Origin: Fodinibacter sp963834965
Lineage (GTDB): Bacteria > Actinomycetota > Actinomycetes > Actinomycetales > Dermatophilaceae
Direction: 5' to 3'
Assembly (NCBI GenBank): GCA_963834965.1
Contig: CAWIEI010000032.1
Location: 21,560 to 85,559, forward strand
DNA: 64,000 nucleotides
This document shows positions 1-8,412 of this stretch, piece by piece. A program made the position numbers and the translations under genes. Within the stretch, counting starts at the first letter, position 1; every line of letters starts with the position of its first letter. The notes under the pieces were generated by a model. The model saw only the letters and a list, made by a program, of their open reading frames with translations. It did not search any database and was not told where the DNA came from.

Positions 1-106
1 AGACCGCGACGTCGGCGCCGCCCTCGACCAGTGTCACTCCCGGGGGCGGCGAGAGGTCGCGGCCGAGGCCTCCCAGCACGGGGGTGGGGCGGGGCGGGCG
101 CGACAT
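1..106 (-). CDS. Probable glycogen debranching enzyme GlgX, N-terminal 35 residues only
   Basis: The gene runs off the left edge. It starts at an ATG on the minus strand and shows a Pro-rich opening followed by a G-V-T-L-V-E-G-G-A-D-V-A-V stretch. That resembles the first strand of the carbohydrate-binding (CBM48-like) domain opening GlgX and related debranching or trehalose-forming amylases. Only the N-terminus is visible, so no catalytic residue can be checked. It is divergent from the YbjN gene, with 34 bp between the two starts. Another CBM48-bearing GH13 enzyme is equally possible. Confidence 0.45.
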   Translation of the reverse strand, partial: MSRPPRPTPVLGGLGRDLSPPPGVTLVEGGADVAV

Positions 107-140
107 GGAGGCGAGCCTAGTGAGTGGTTAGGTTGGACCC

Positions 141-617
141 ATGACCGATCCCACGTCGCTGCCCAACTTCCCCCCGCCCCCGGACGAGCACCCGCTGCGC
201 GGCCGGGTGCTCGACGTGCTCGTCGACCTCGGCCTGCAGCCGAACCTCGACACCGACGGCGACGTCGCGTTCACCGTCAACGAGCAGCAGCTCTTCGTGC
301 GGTGCACCGAGGGCGAGGTCGAGATCATGCGGGTCTTCGGCCAGTGGCAGATCCAGGACGACCTGCTCGGCGACCGGCTGCACCTGCACGAGACCTGCAA
401 CGAGCTGAACCTCAACATGAACATGGTCAAGACCGGGGTGGCCGGCTCGACCCTCGTGGTCATCAGCGAGCACCTCCTCACGCCGGGAGCCGACCTCAGC
501 ACCCTGGTCCAGGTGTCGATCCAGGTGATCCTGTCCGGCGTGCACATCTGGCACCAGCGGGTGCTCGGGCTCGACCCCAACGCCGAGGGCGACGCGCCGG
601 TCGGAGACCCGTCATGA
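141..617 (+). CDS. YbjN domain-containing protein
   Basis: A 158-residue soluble protein. The central part (about 30-150) has the YbjN look: a short V-D-L-G-L helix, a D-G-D-V-A-F strand, F-V-R-C, a Q-I-Q-D-D-L segment and N-L-N-M-N-M-V. YbjN folds resemble type III secretion chaperones, and their role in actinobacteria is not established. No signal peptide or membrane segment is seen. Its stop overlaps the start of the downstream enoyl-CoA hydratase by four bases (ATGA), so the two are probably co-translated. Family assignment is fairly secure; function is unknown. Confidence 0.8.
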   Translation: MTDPTSLPNFPPPPDEHPLRGRVLDVLVDLGLQPNLDTDGDVAFTVNEQQLFVRCTEGEVEIMRVFGQWQIQDDLLGDRLHLHETCNELNLNMNMVKTGVAGSTLVVISEHLLTPGADLSTLVQVSIQVILSGVHIWHQRVLGLDPNAEGDAPVGDPS

Positions 618-1393
618 CCGACCTCGTGCGCCTCGAGGTCGACGGCGGCATCGGCACCATCCGCCTCCACCGGCCCCCGATGAACGCCCTCAACGGCGAG
701 ATCCAGCACGGCCTGATCGCCGCGTGCCGCGAGGCGGCCGAGCGCCGTGACGTCGCGGCCGTCATCGTCTGGGGCGGCGAGAAGGTCTTCGCCGCCGGGG
801 CCGACATCAAGGAGATGGAGAGCATGTCCTACACCGACATGGTCGACCACTCCGCACTGCTCCAGGACTTCACCCGCTCCCTGGCCCGCCTGCCCAAACC
901 CACCGTGGCTGCCATCACCGGCTACGCCCTCGGCGGCGGGTGCGAGGTCGCCCTGGCCTGCGACTTCCGCATCGCGGCCGACGACGCGCGGCTCGGCCAG
1001 CCCGAGATCTCGCTCGGCATCATCCCGGGCGCAGGCGGCACCCAGCGCCTCGCTCGTCTCGTCGGACCGTCGAAGGCCAAGGACCTCGTGTTCTCCGGCC
1101 GCTTCGTCACGGCCGCCGAGGCGCTCGCCATCGGGCTCGTGGATGCCGTGGTTCCCGCCGCCGACGTCTACGAGACCGCGCGCTCGATGATGGCCCGCTA
1201 CGTCGGCGGCCCGGCCTACGCCCTGCGCGCCGCCAAGGAGGCCATCGACCGTGGTCTCGAGGTCGACCTCGAGTCGGGCCTGGAGGTCGAGCGCACGCTG
1301 TTCGCCGGTACCTTCGCCACCCAGGACCGGGTCATCGGCATGCGGCACTTCGTCGAGAAGGGCAAGGGCCCGGCACCGTTCGAGGGTGCCTGA
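614..1393 (+). CDS. Enoyl-CoA hydratase/isomerase family protein
   Basis: A 259-residue crotonase-fold enzyme that would hydrate trans-2-enoyl-CoA in fatty acid or amino acid breakdown. The first oxyanion-hole segment A-A-G-A-D-I-K-E-M lies near residue 62. G-G-G-C-E-V-A-L-A-C-D near 108 supplies the first catalytic Glu, and P-E-I-S-L-G-I-I-P-G-A-G-G-T-Q near 130 supplies the second. Both catalytic acids are present, so hydratase activity is plausible. Length matches the family. Its start overlaps the YbjN stop, and etfBA, which accepts electrons from acyl-CoA dehydrogenases, follows 165 bp on. Substrate chain length cannot be told. Confidence 0.88.
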   Translation: MTDLVRLEVDGGIGTIRLHRPPMNALNGEIQHGLIAACREAAERRDVAAVIVWGGEKVFAAGADIKEMESMSYTDMVDHSALLQDFTRSLARLPKPTVAAITGYALGGGCEVALACDFRIAADDARLGQPEISLGIIPGAGGTQRLARLVGPSKAKDLVFSGRFVTAAEALAIGLVDAVVPAADVYETARSMMARYVGGPAYALRAAKEAIDRGLEVDLESGLEVERTLFAGTFATQDRVIGMRHFVEKGKGPAPFEGA

Positions 1394-1462
1394 CCCCGCA
1401 CGCCCGCCGCGGGTGAGGGTCACCTTCCTGACGGGGTGGCGGGCATCACGCTGCACCGATGG

Positions 1463-1479
1463 TGAACAAGCGCTTACCT
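1463..1479. promoter_or_regulatory. Candidate operator upstream of etfBA
   Basis: A near-palindrome centred on AAGCGCTT (1468-1475), with an AACAAG left half, sits about 85 bp before etfB. It loosely resembles TetR-family sites of lipid catabolism regulators (AnCAAGnnCTTGnT), but the right half deviates at two positions. The link to etf regulation is inference. Confidence 0.25.
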
Positions 1480-1558
1480 GCTGAGAGAATCGACGGCACG
1501 CCCCGCGCCGGACGGCCGGGCCCCACCATCCACCACGAATGAAGAGGACGAGGCACGC

Positions 1559-2350
1559 ATGAACATCGTCGTCTGCGTCAAGTACGTTCCGGACGCCCAG
1601 TCCGAGCGCACGTTCCGCGACTCCGACAAGACCGTCGACCGCGAGGGTGTCGACGGGCTGCTGTCCGAGCTCGACGAGTACGCCGTCGAGGAGGCCCTGA
1701 AGATCGTCGAGGCCGCGGGCGAGGGTGAGGTCACCGTGCTGACGGTCGGCCCCGACGCCGCCGCGGACGCGATCAAGAAGGCCCTGCAGATGGGTGCCCA
1801 CGCCGGCGTGCACGTCAACGACGCCGCGATCCACGGCTCGGATGCCGTCGCCACCTCGCTCGTGCTCGCCGAGGCCGTGAAGAAGGCCACCGGCGGGGCC
1901 CCCGAGCTCGTCATCACGGGCATGTCCTCCACCGACGGCGTCATGGGTGTGGTGCCCGCGATGCTCGCCGAGCGGCTCGGGCTGCCCCAGGTCACCTACG
2001 CCGCCGAGCTCACCCTCGGCGAGGGCACGGTGACGATCCGCCGCGACGGCGACACGGCATCCGAGACCATCGAGGCCACGCTGCCGGCCCTGGTGTCGGT
2101 CACCGACCAGATCAACGAGCCGCGCTACCCCTCGTTCAAGGGGATCATGGCGGCCAAGAAGAAGCCGGTCGAGCAGTGGGGGCTCGCCGACCTCGGCATC
2201 GACCCCTCGCTCGTGGGCCTGGACGCCGCGTGGACCTCGGTCCTCGCCATCGCCAAGCGCCCGCCGCGCGAGCAGGGCCAGATCGTCACCGACGAGGGTG
2301 ACGGCGGCACGAAGCTGGCCGAGTTCCTCGCCGGCCGCAAGTTCCTCTGA
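1559..2350 (+). CDS. etfB: Electron transfer flavoprotein beta subunit
   Basis: A 263-residue protein beginning with the typical M-N-I-V-V-C-V-K-Y-V-P-D strand. It contains the EtfB signature region G-L-P-Q-V-T-Y and V-T-D-Q-I-N-E-P-R-Y-P-S-F-K-G-I-M-A-A-K-K-K around residues 140-205. It binds AMP and, with EtfA, forms the FAD heterodimer that passes electrons from acyl-CoA dehydrogenases toward the quinone pool. etfA follows after 38 bp in the same direction, so they form an operon; full length for the family. Corresponds to fixA of M. tuberculosis, in the same neighbourhood. Confidence 0.96.
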   Translation: MNIVVCVKYVPDAQSERTFRDSDKTVDREGVDGLLSELDEYAVEEALKIVEAAGEGEVTVLTVGPDAAADAIKKALQMGAHAGVHVNDAAIHGSDAVATSLVLAEAVKKATGGAPELVITGMSSTDGVMGVVPAMLAERLGLPQVTYAAELTLGEGTVTIRRDGDTASETIEATLPALVSVTDQINEPRYPSFKGIMAAKKKPVEQWGLADLGIDPSLVGLDAAWTSVLAIAKRPPREQGQIVTDEGDGGTKLAEFLAGRKFL

Positions 2351-2388
2351 GCCCCCACGACGAGACAACAGGTAGGACGGAAAAACCC

Positions 2389-3345
2389 ATGGCTGAAGTA
2401 CTCGTTCTGGTCGACCACACCGACGGGCGGCTGCGCAAGGCGACCGCCGAGCTGCTGACCATCGCCCGCCGCCTCGGCGAGCCCTCCGCGGTGCACGTCG
2501 GCGCCGGCGCCGAGAAGGCCCAGGTGACCCTGGCCAAGTACGGCGCGCACAAGGTCTACGTCGTCGACGACGCGGATGCCGCGGCGTACCTCGTCGCGCC
2601 CACCGCTGAGATCCTCGCCGCGCTGGTCGAGAAGACCTCCCCGGCGGCCGTGCTCATCCCGAGCAGCGCCACCAACCGCGAGGTCGCGGCCCGCCTGGCC
2701 ATCAAGACCGGCTCCGGTCTGATCACCGACGCCATCGACGTGCGCGCCGGTGAGAACGGCATCGAGACCACGCAGTCGGTCTTCGCCGGCAGCTACACCG
2801 TGACCGCCACGGTCACCACGGGCACCCCGATCATCGCCGTGAAGCCCAACTCCGTTGCGCTGGAGGCATCTCCGGCCGCGGGTGCGGTCGAGGCGTTCGC
2901 GGTCACCCTCAGCGACGCGGCCCGGGCGGCGCGCATCACCGACTCGCAGCCGAAGAAGTCCACCGGCCGCCCCGAGCTCACCGAGGCCGCGATCGTCGTG
3001 GCCGGTGGCCGGGGCACCAGCGGCGACTTCAACCCGATCGAGGAGTTCGCCGACTCGCTCGGTGCCGCGGTCGGCGCGAGCCGCGCGGCCGTCGACGCCG
3101 GCTGGTACCCGCACAGCAGCCAGATCGGCCAGACCGGCAAGCAGGTCTCGCCGCAGCTCTACGTCGCGGCGGGCATCTCGGGCGCCATCCAGCACCGGGC
3201 CGGCATGCAGACCTCCAAGACCATCGTCGCGGTCAACAAGGACGAGGAGGCGCCGATCTTCGAGCTCGTCGACTTCGGCATCGTCGGCGACCTGTTCACC
3301 GTGCTGCCGCAGGCCTCCGCCGAGGTCAAGAAGCGCAAGGGCTGA
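2389..3345 (+). CDS. etfA: Electron transfer flavoprotein alpha subunit
   Basis: A 318-residue partner of EtfB. The C-terminal FAD-binding domain is intact: G-G-R-G-T near 205, the S-R-A-A-V-D-A-G-W segment, the Q-I-G-Q-T-G-K motif near 245, S-G-A-I-Q-H near 265 and V-A-V-N-K-D near 283. The N-terminal half is the usual EtfA/B Rossmann-like domain. It is the second gene of etfBA. Substrate dehydrogenases are not in the window apart from the upstream enoyl-CoA hydratase. Confidence 0.96.
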   Translation: MAEVLVLVDHTDGRLRKATAELLTIARRLGEPSAVHVGAGAEKAQVTLAKYGAHKVYVVDDADAAAYLVAPTAEILAALVEKTSPAAVLIPSSATNREVAARLAIKTGSGLITDAIDVRAGENGIETTQSVFAGSYTVTATVTTGTPIIAVKPNSVALEASPAAGAVEAFAVTLSDAARAARITDSQPKKSTGRPELTEAAIVVAGGRGTSGDFNPIEEFADSLGAAVGASRAAVDAGWYPHSSQIGQTGKQVSPQLYVAAGISGAIQHRAGMQTSKTIVAVNKDEEAPIFELVDFGIVGDLFTVLPQASAEVKKRKG

Positions 3346-3360
3346 CCCGGAGCCACCCGC

Positions 3361-3801
3361 GTGGGCGACAGGGGTGGCAGCAGGGCGGTGCCACGGTGGG
3401 CCGTCACGGTCTACTGGGGCGTCGTGGGCGCGCTCGTGGCGTTCGGCGTCGCGGGCCTGGCCACCATCGGGCCCTTCCTGCTGGCCCTGGCCTCGGTCTT
3501 CGTGGTGGGCGGGCTCGCGGCGGCCGGCCTGCGCCCGCCCAGCGTGCCCGGTGCGCTCCTCGGGCTGTCGACCGCGCCCTTCTACATCGCCTGGCTCAAC
3601 CGCGGGGGTCCCGGCACGGTCTGCACCAGCACGGCCGACGTGATGGCCTGCACCGACCAGTGGAGCCCGTGGCCGTTCGTGGCGGTGGGGGTGCTCGTGG
3701 CCGGTGCCGCGGTGGCCCTGCTGGTAACGGCCCGGCGGCGTGGTGGCGCGCCGCCGTCCACGGAGTCTGCCGCGGACGGCGGGACGGCACTCCGCACGTA
3801 G
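3361..3801 (+). CDS. Small integral membrane protein
   Basis: A 146-residue protein starting at GTG, 15 bp after etfA. It has about four hydrophobic segments, near residues 14-36, 38-58, 63-78 and 106-126. A short loop between segments 3 and 4 contains two Cys in a C-T-S-T-A-D-V-M-A-C pattern that could form a disulfide outside the membrane. The C-terminus is basic then polar. No family was recognised. It probably belongs to the etf transcript by spacing, but a functional link is not implied. Confidence 0.7.
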   Translation: MGDRGGSRAVPRWAVTVYWGVVGALVAFGVAGLATIGPFLLALASVFVVGGLAAAGLRPPSVPGALLGLSTAPFYIAWLNRGGPGTVCTSTADVMACTDQWSPWPFVAVGVLVAGAAVALLVTARRRGGAPPSTESAADGGTALRT

Positions 3802-3812
3802 ACTCGACCACC

Positions 3813-4994
3813 GTGACTGCCTACCTCGACCACGCGGCGACCACGCCGATGCTGCCCGCCGCGGTCGAGGCGCTGGCCGAGCAGTCCCGGCAGGTCGGCA
3901 ACGCCTCGTCGCTGCACACCTCCGGCCGCGCGGCACGCGCCGTGGTCGAGGAGTCGCGCGAGCGGATCGCCTCGGTCATCGGGGCGCGGCCCTCGGAGGT
4001 CGTGTTCACCTCGGGCGGCACCGAGGCCGACAACCTCGCGGTCAAGGGCACGTATGCCGCCCGGCTTGCCGCCGACTCCGCGCGCACCCGGCTGGTCGTC
4101 AGCGGCATCGAGCACCACGCCGTGCTCGACCCGGTGGAGTTCCTCGTGGCCCAGGGCGCCTCGGTCAGCTGGCTCGAGCCCGACCGCTGCGGCCACATCG
4201 CCGCCGACGACCTGCGCCGGGTGCTCGACGAGCGGGCCGACGACGTCGCGCTGGTCAGCGTCATGTGGGCCAACAACGAGGTCGGCACGGTGCAGCCGGT
4301 GGCCGAGCTCGCAGCGGTCGCGCACGAGCACGGCATCCCGTTCCACACCGACGCCGTGCAGGCCGTCGCCCACCTGCCGGTGCGCTTCGACGAGTCCGGC
4401 GCCGACCTGATGACGATCTCGGGGCACAAGGTCGGCGGCCCGCTGGGGGTCGGCGCCCTGCTCGCCCGGCGAGACGCCAAGCTGGTGCCCCTCGCCCACG
4501 GCGGCGGGCAGGAGCGCCAGGTGCGCAGCGGCACGCTCAACGTGCCCGGCATCCGGTCGCTGGCCGTCGCGCTCGAGGAGACCGTGGCGATGCGCGACGT
4601 CGAGGCCAAGCGGGTCATGGTGCTGCGCGACCGGCTGCTCGAAGGGGCGCTCGGGCTCGGTCTGGGCATCCAGGTCAGCGGTTGTTGGACCGCCGGCGAC
4701 GGCACCCGGCGGCTGCCCGGCAACGCGCACCTGGTGGTGCCCGGGTGCGAGGGCGACTCGCTGCTCTACCTCCTCGACGCCGCCGGTGTCGAGTGCAGCA
4801 CCGGGTCGGCGTGCCAGGCCGGGGTACCCCAGCCGAGCCACGTGCTGCTGGCGATGGGTCTCACCGAGGCCGAGGCGCGCGGCGCCCTGCGGCTCTCCCT
4901 GGGGCACACATCCACCGAGGCCGACGTCGACGCGTTCCTGGCCGCCCTGCCGGCGGTCGTCGAGCGAGCGCGGCGGGCGGGAGGCCTGCTCTGA
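3813..4994 (+). CDS. Cysteine desulfurase (IscS/NifS-like)
   Basis: A 393-residue PLP enzyme starting at GTG (first residues VTAYLDHAATTPM). The Y-L-D-H-A-A-T-T-P opening, the H-H-A-V-L site near residue 98, the S-G-H-K-V-G-G-P lysine motif near 204 and the S-T-G-S-A-C-Q-A-G active-site cysteine near 330 are all present. It takes sulfur from cysteine as a persulfide. Its stop overlaps the mnmA start by one base (TGATG), so the likely job is feeding sulfur to tRNA 2-thiouridine formation. This pair is also adjacent in M. tuberculosis. A broader Fe-S role is possible. Confidence 0.93.
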   Translation: MTAYLDHAATTPMLPAAVEALAEQSRQVGNASSLHTSGRAARAVVEESRERIASVIGARPSEVVFTSGGTEADNLAVKGTYAARLAADSARTRLVVSGIEHHAVLDPVEFLVAQGASVSWLEPDRCGHIAADDLRRVLDERADDVALVSVMWANNEVGTVQPVAELAAVAHEHGIPFHTDAVQAVAHLPVRFDESGADLMTISGHKVGGPLGVGALLARRDAKLVPLAHGGGQERQVRSGTLNVPGIRSLAVALEETVAMRDVEAKRVMVLRDRLLEGALGLGLGIQVSGCWTAGDGTRRLPGNAHLVVPGCEGDSLLYLLDAAGVECSTGSACQAGVPQPSHVLLAMGLTEAEARGALRLSLGHTSTEADVDAFLAALPAVVERARRAGGLL

Positions 4995-6082
4995 TGCGGG
5001 TCGTCGCCGCGATGTCGGGCGGGGTCGACTCGGCGGTCGCCGCGGCCCGGATGCTCGACGCCGGCCACGAGGTGGTCGGGGTGCACCTCGCGCTGTCGCG
5101 CTCGGCCGCCACCCTGCGCGAGGGTGCCCGCGGCTGCTGCACCCTCGAGGATGCCGGTGACGCCCGCCGCGTCGCGGACCGGCTCGGCATCCCGTTCTAC
5201 GTCTGGGACCTCGCGAGCCGCTTCGAGCGCGACGTCGTCGACGACTTCGTCTCCGAGTACGCCGCGGGTCGCACGCCCAACCCGTGCCTGCGCTGCAACG
5301 AGCGGGTCAAGTTCGCCGGGCTGCTCGACAAGGCGGTGGCGCTGGGCTTCGACGCCGTGGCCACCGGCCACTACGCCCGGGTCGTCGAGCAGGGCGACGG
5401 GCGGCGCGAGCTGCACCGGGCCGTCGACCCCGCCAAGGACCAGTCCTACGTGCTGGGGGTGCTCGACGCCGACCAGCTGGCCCGTTCGTTCTTCCCCCTC
5501 GGCGACTCGACCAAGCCGCAGGTGCGTGAGGAGGCGGCCGCCCGGGGCTTCTCCGTGGCGAAGAAGCCCGACAGCCACGACATCTGCTTCATCCCCGACG
5601 GCGACACCCGCGCCTGGCTGACCCGACGGCTGGGGGAGCGGCCCGGCGAGCTCGTCGACGCCGTGTCGGGCGCTGTCGTTGGGTCGCACGGTGGCGCCCA
5701 CGGGTTCACCGTCGGCCAGCGGCGCGGGCTCGGGATCGACCGGTCGGCGCTCGACGGCGAGCCCCGCTACGTCGTGTCGGTCGACGCCCCGGCCAACCGG
5801 GTGCTCATCGGCACCGCCGACCTGCTCGGCGTCGACCTGGTCGAGGGTTCGCACCTGCGCTGGTGCGGGCCGGCGCCGGTGGGGGAGGTTCGGCTGGGGG
5901 CGCAGGTGCGCGCCCACGGCGCGGAGGTGCCGGCCACCGTGACCGTCGACCCCACCGGAGATGCCGTGCGCGTCGTCCTCGACGAGCGGGTGCGGGGCGT
6001 CGCGCCCGGACAGTCGGTGGTGCTCTACGAGGGCACCCGCGTCGTCGGGTCGGCCACCATCAGCGGCACCGGCCGCGCCTGA
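4994..6082 (+). CDS. mnmA: tRNA-specific 2-thiouridylase
   Basis: A 362-residue enzyme that thiolates U34 of Glu, Gln and Lys tRNAs. The PP-loop S-G-G-V-D-S-A-V is at residues 9-16. The catalytic pair is present: N-P-C-L-R-C-N near 97 and H-D-I-C-F-I-P-D-G near 198. The central G-Q-R-R-G-L-G motif lies near 241, and the C-terminal beta-barrel ends with S-V-V-L-Y-E-G. Length is normal. It overlaps the upstream desulfurase by one base and is probably translationally coupled to it. A 64-bp palindromic element follows the gene. Confidence 0.96.
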   Translation: MRVVAAMSGGVDSAVAAARMLDAGHEVVGVHLALSRSAATLREGARGCCTLEDAGDARRVADRLGIPFYVWDLASRFERDVVDDFVSEYAAGRTPNPCLRCNERVKFAGLLDKAVALGFDAVATGHYARVVEQGDGRRELHRAVDPAKDQSYVLGVLDADQLARSFFPLGDSTKPQVREEAAARGFSVAKKPDSHDICFIPDGDTRAWLTRRLGERPGELVDAVSGAVVGSHGGAHGFTVGQRRGLGIDRSALDGEPRYVVSVDAPANRVLIGTADLLGVDLVEGSHLRWCGPAPVGEVRLGAQVRAHGAEVPATVTVDPTGDAVRVVLDERVRGVAPGQSVVLYEGTRVVGSATISGTGRA

Positions 6083-6130
6083 GCGCCCGACGCGCCCCGG
6101 CATCCGGGCGTATACGCCGTGGGTGCGGCT

Positions 6131-6194
6131 GCGCACGCAGAAGTTCGCGCCGCGCGCAGATATTGCTGCGCGGCGCCCGAACTGCTGCGCGCCG
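6131..6194. repeat. 64-bp palindromic repeat, copy A
   Basis: Lies in the mnmA-pirin gap. It begins GCGCACGCAG and ends CTGCGCGCCG. The two arms are imperfectly self-complementary around an AT-containing centre (ATATT), so it could fold into a long hairpin. A second copy at 53342-53405 has the same length and orientation with 53 of 64 identical bases by direct alignment. Looks like a REP-type dispersed element. Confidence 0.7.
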
Positions 6195-6314
6195 GTCGAC
6201 CTCCGCCCAACCTCTCTGGGAGCGCAGGGCGTGGGAATGATTGAAGGGTCAACTACTGTTGGAAGGGTCGCCTCCTGCACCGGAGGATGGAGACCTTTCC
6301 GAGGAGCTGATCCC

Positions 6315-7289
6315 ATGCCGGCCGTGACCGTCGACAACATCCTGACCCTGCCGCGCGTTACCGAGCCCGTCGCCGAGGCCGTGTCGCGCCCGGTGCGCTC
6401 GGTGACGACCGCGCCCTCGGGCTTCGAGGGTGAGGGCTTCCCCGTGCGCCGCGCGTTCGCGGGTGTCGACCTCGCTGCGCTCGACCCGTTCATCCACATG
6501 GACCAGATGGGCGAGGTCGAGTACGCCCCGGGCGAGCCCAAGGGCACGGCGTGGCACCCCCACCGCGGCTTCGAGACCGTCACGTACATCATCGACGGCA
6601 CCTTCGTGCACCAGGACTCCAACGGTGGCGGTGGCACCATCACCAACGGCGACACCCAGTGGATGACGGCCGGCTCGGGCCTGCTGCACATCGAGGTGCC
6701 GCCGGAGTCGCTCGTGGTCTCCGGTGGGCTGTTCCACGGCCTGCAGCTGTGGGTGAACCTGCCCCGCACGATGAAGATGTCGGATCCGCGCTACCAGGAC
6801 ATCCGCGGCGGCGACGTCGCGCTGCTCTCCAGCCCCGACGGTGGTGCGCTGGTGCGGGTCATCGCCGGTGAGCTCGACGGGCACCAGGGGCCGGGCATCA
6901 CCCACACGCCGATCACCGCGCTGCACGCGACCGTGGCCCCGGGCGCGCGGGTGCGGCTGCCCTGGAACCAGGACTACAACGCTCTGGTCTACGTGCTCAA
7001 CGGCAAGGGCACGGTCGGCCCCGACCGTCGCCCGATCCGGATGGGCCAGCTCGCCGTGCTCGGCGCCGGCGACCTCATCGAGGTGGGTGCCGACGAGAGC
7101 CAGGAGAGCCGCAGCCCGAGCCTGGACCTCTACGTGCTCGGCGGGAAGCCGATCCGCGAGCCCGTCGCGGCCTACGGCCCGTTCGTCATGAACACCCGTG
7201 AGGAGCTCATCCAGGCGTTCGAGGACTTCCAGGCCGGCCGGCTCGGCACCATCCCCACCGAGGCGCACCCCGGGCACGACGTGCTCTGA
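6315..7289 (+). CDS. Pirin family protein
   Basis: A 324-residue bicupin. The N-terminal cupin carries H-P-H-R-G-F-E-T-V-T-Y, the usual pirin metal-binding motif, near residue 78, followed by a H-I-E near 126. The C-terminal half has the pirin-C cupin with the P-W-N-Q-D-Y-N segment. Some pirins oxidise quercetin-like flavonoids and others act as redox cofactors of regulators; which applies here is unknown. Upstream is a 10-11 bp direct repeat (TTGAAGGGTC at 6241, TTGGAAGGGTC at 6259) with a TACTGT between, a possible promoter/operator. The stop codon lies in the loop of a perfect hairpin, after which the transposon begins. Confidence 0.93.
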   Translation: MPAVTVDNILTLPRVTEPVAEAVSRPVRSVTTAPSGFEGEGFPVRRAFAGVDLAALDPFIHMDQMGEVEYAPGEPKGTAWHPHRGFETVTYIIDGTFVHQDSNGGGGTITNGDTQWMTAGSGLLHIEVPPESLVVSGGLFHGLQLWVNLPRTMKMSDPRYQDIRGGDVALLSSPDGGALVRVIAGELDGHQGPGITHTPITALHATVAPGARVRLPWNQDYNALVYVLNGKGTVGPDRRPIRMGQLAVLGAGDLIEVGADESQESRSPSLDLYVLGGKPIREPVAAYGPFVMNTREELIQAFEDFQAGRLGTIPTEAHPGHDVL

Positions 7290-7304
7290 CACGTCGTGCC
7301 CGGG
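7269..7304. terminator. Perfect 15-bp hairpin over the pirin stop codon
   Basis: Arms CCCGGGCACGACGTG (7269-7283) and CACGTCGTGCCCGGG (7290-7304) are exactly complementary around a 6-base loop that contains the pirin stop. There is no U-tract. It lies six bases before the left transposon end. Before the insertion it probably stopped transcription for both converging host genes (pirin and the gene now ending at 12497). Confidence 0.75.
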
Positions 7305-7310
7305 CCACTC

Positions 7311-7369
7311 GACGACACCCCACCCTGGCACGCCACTGCGGCAACAGGTGGGGGAAATGGGCGTGGATT
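7311..7369 (+). repeat. Left terminal inverted repeat of the transposon
   Basis: Begins GACGACACCCC and ends GGGCGTGGATT. The inner 39 bases (from CCACTGCGG to GGATT) match the reverse complement of the right end exactly, as do the outer 11. The ~9 bases between are diverged with a one-base gap. Confidence 0.85.
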
Positions 7370-7667
7370 GGACGGCCGTCGGCGAAGGGTCAGTTGCGGG
7401 CCTCCCGGTCCTGAGGCGCGACCTGCGCATGCGGGCGCACGCTCCATCAGAGTGCGCCGAACGCTCCCCGTGCCGGACCGACACGCCGTCGGGCCTCGTT
7501 GCCGGGAGCCTCCTGGCAAGCACGGTGGGGTGCATGACAGGAACATCTGGCGCCCCGCCCGCGCAGACGCGGCGCGCCCGGGCAGCACGACATGCGATGT
7601 CCGGAAGCCGGCTGAGAGGTCCACGCGGCCAGGGGCAAGCACCCTCTTCCCAACGACTCGCTGTTGC

Positions 7668-7702
7668 CTTATCGTTTTCCAATAACATTGATAAACGATA
7701 AG
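7668..7702. promoter_or_regulatory. Perfect inverted repeat in the promoter of the DUF2975-XRE pair
   Basis: CTTATCGTTT (7668-7677) and AAACGATAAG (7693-7702) are exact complements separated by 15 AT-rich bases. This is the most AT-rich spot for kilobases and should hold the -10/-35 region. The right arm runs into the AAGAGG ribosome binding site of the GTG start at 7711, so a protein bound here would block both transcription and translation. The XRE protein encoded two genes on is the obvious candidate ligand; autoregulation is inferred. Confidence 0.65.
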
Positions 7703-7710
7703 AGGTCGCC

Positions 7711-8412
7711 GTGACCAGCCCCCAGTCACCCACCCGCAGAGGTCTAAGGCTGCGCGGTGCAGAGATCCTGCTCTGGGCAGCGATCGCCTCCAGTGTGGCC
7801 TTTGGCCTGTCAGCGATCCTGGGCCCCAACGGCCTGGGGCTAATGACCATCCGACCTGAGTGGCCGGTCATCGGGCAGAGCGCCTACCAAATGAGCATCG
7901 AGACCCCGTTGAACGACGAGGCGGGGATATCGGTCGCCAACGCGCCCCGTTGGAAGGACACCAGCGACGGCACGCGGGACGCTGTTACCGGCGGCCCACC
8001 GGTGGAGATCACCGGACCTTTCAAGGGACAGCTTGGTTTCCTGAACCCGACGTTCGCCATGCAGTGGGCGTGGATCTACTGGCAAGTCGCCGGACCACTC
8101 CTGGCCGCGGTGGCACTGTTCGTGGTCCTCAAGATCGTCCGATCGGTGCGAAACGGGACACCCTTCACCAGCGTCAACGCGCGGCGCCTTCACATCTTGG
8201 CCCTTCTCGTTGGGGTGGGCGGGACGCTTGTGGCGGTCACCAACGAGCTGGTGCGGCGGTGGTTGCTGGACAACTCCGCCGCTTCCGGCATCGTTGGACA
8301 CGAATGGCACATCACCTTCATCCCACTGCTTTTGGGCGTGATCATCGGTGTTGTTGCGGAGGTGTGGCGAGCAGGGGTGGTGATGGCCGAGGACCTGGAT
8401 GGTGTCGTGTGA
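7711..8412 (+). CDS. DUF2975 domain-containing membrane protein
   Basis: A 233-residue protein starting at GTG, seven bases after AAGAGG. It has four hydrophobic segments (about residues 18-38, 118-143, 157-176, 203-222), with a long polar loop between the first and second. The K-I-V-R-S-V-R-N-G-T-P-F motif and the following N-A-R-R-L-H match DUF2975. This family is usually followed, as here, by a small XRE regulator (YozG-like). Function is unknown; a membrane sensor or regulator partner is a reasonable guess. It is a passenger of the transposon and overlaps the next gene by four bases. Confidence 0.85.
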   Translation: MTSPQSPTRRGLRLRGAEILLWAAIASSVAFGLSAILGPNGLGLMTIRPEWPVIGQSAYQMSIETPLNDEAGISVANAPRWKDTSDGTRDAVTGGPPVEITGPFKGQLGFLNPTFAMQWAWIYWQVAGPLLAAVALFVVLKIVRSVRNGTPFTSVNARRLHILALLVGVGGTLVAVTNELVRRWLLDNSAASGIVGHEWHITFIPLLLGVIIGVVAEVWRAGVVMAEDLDGVV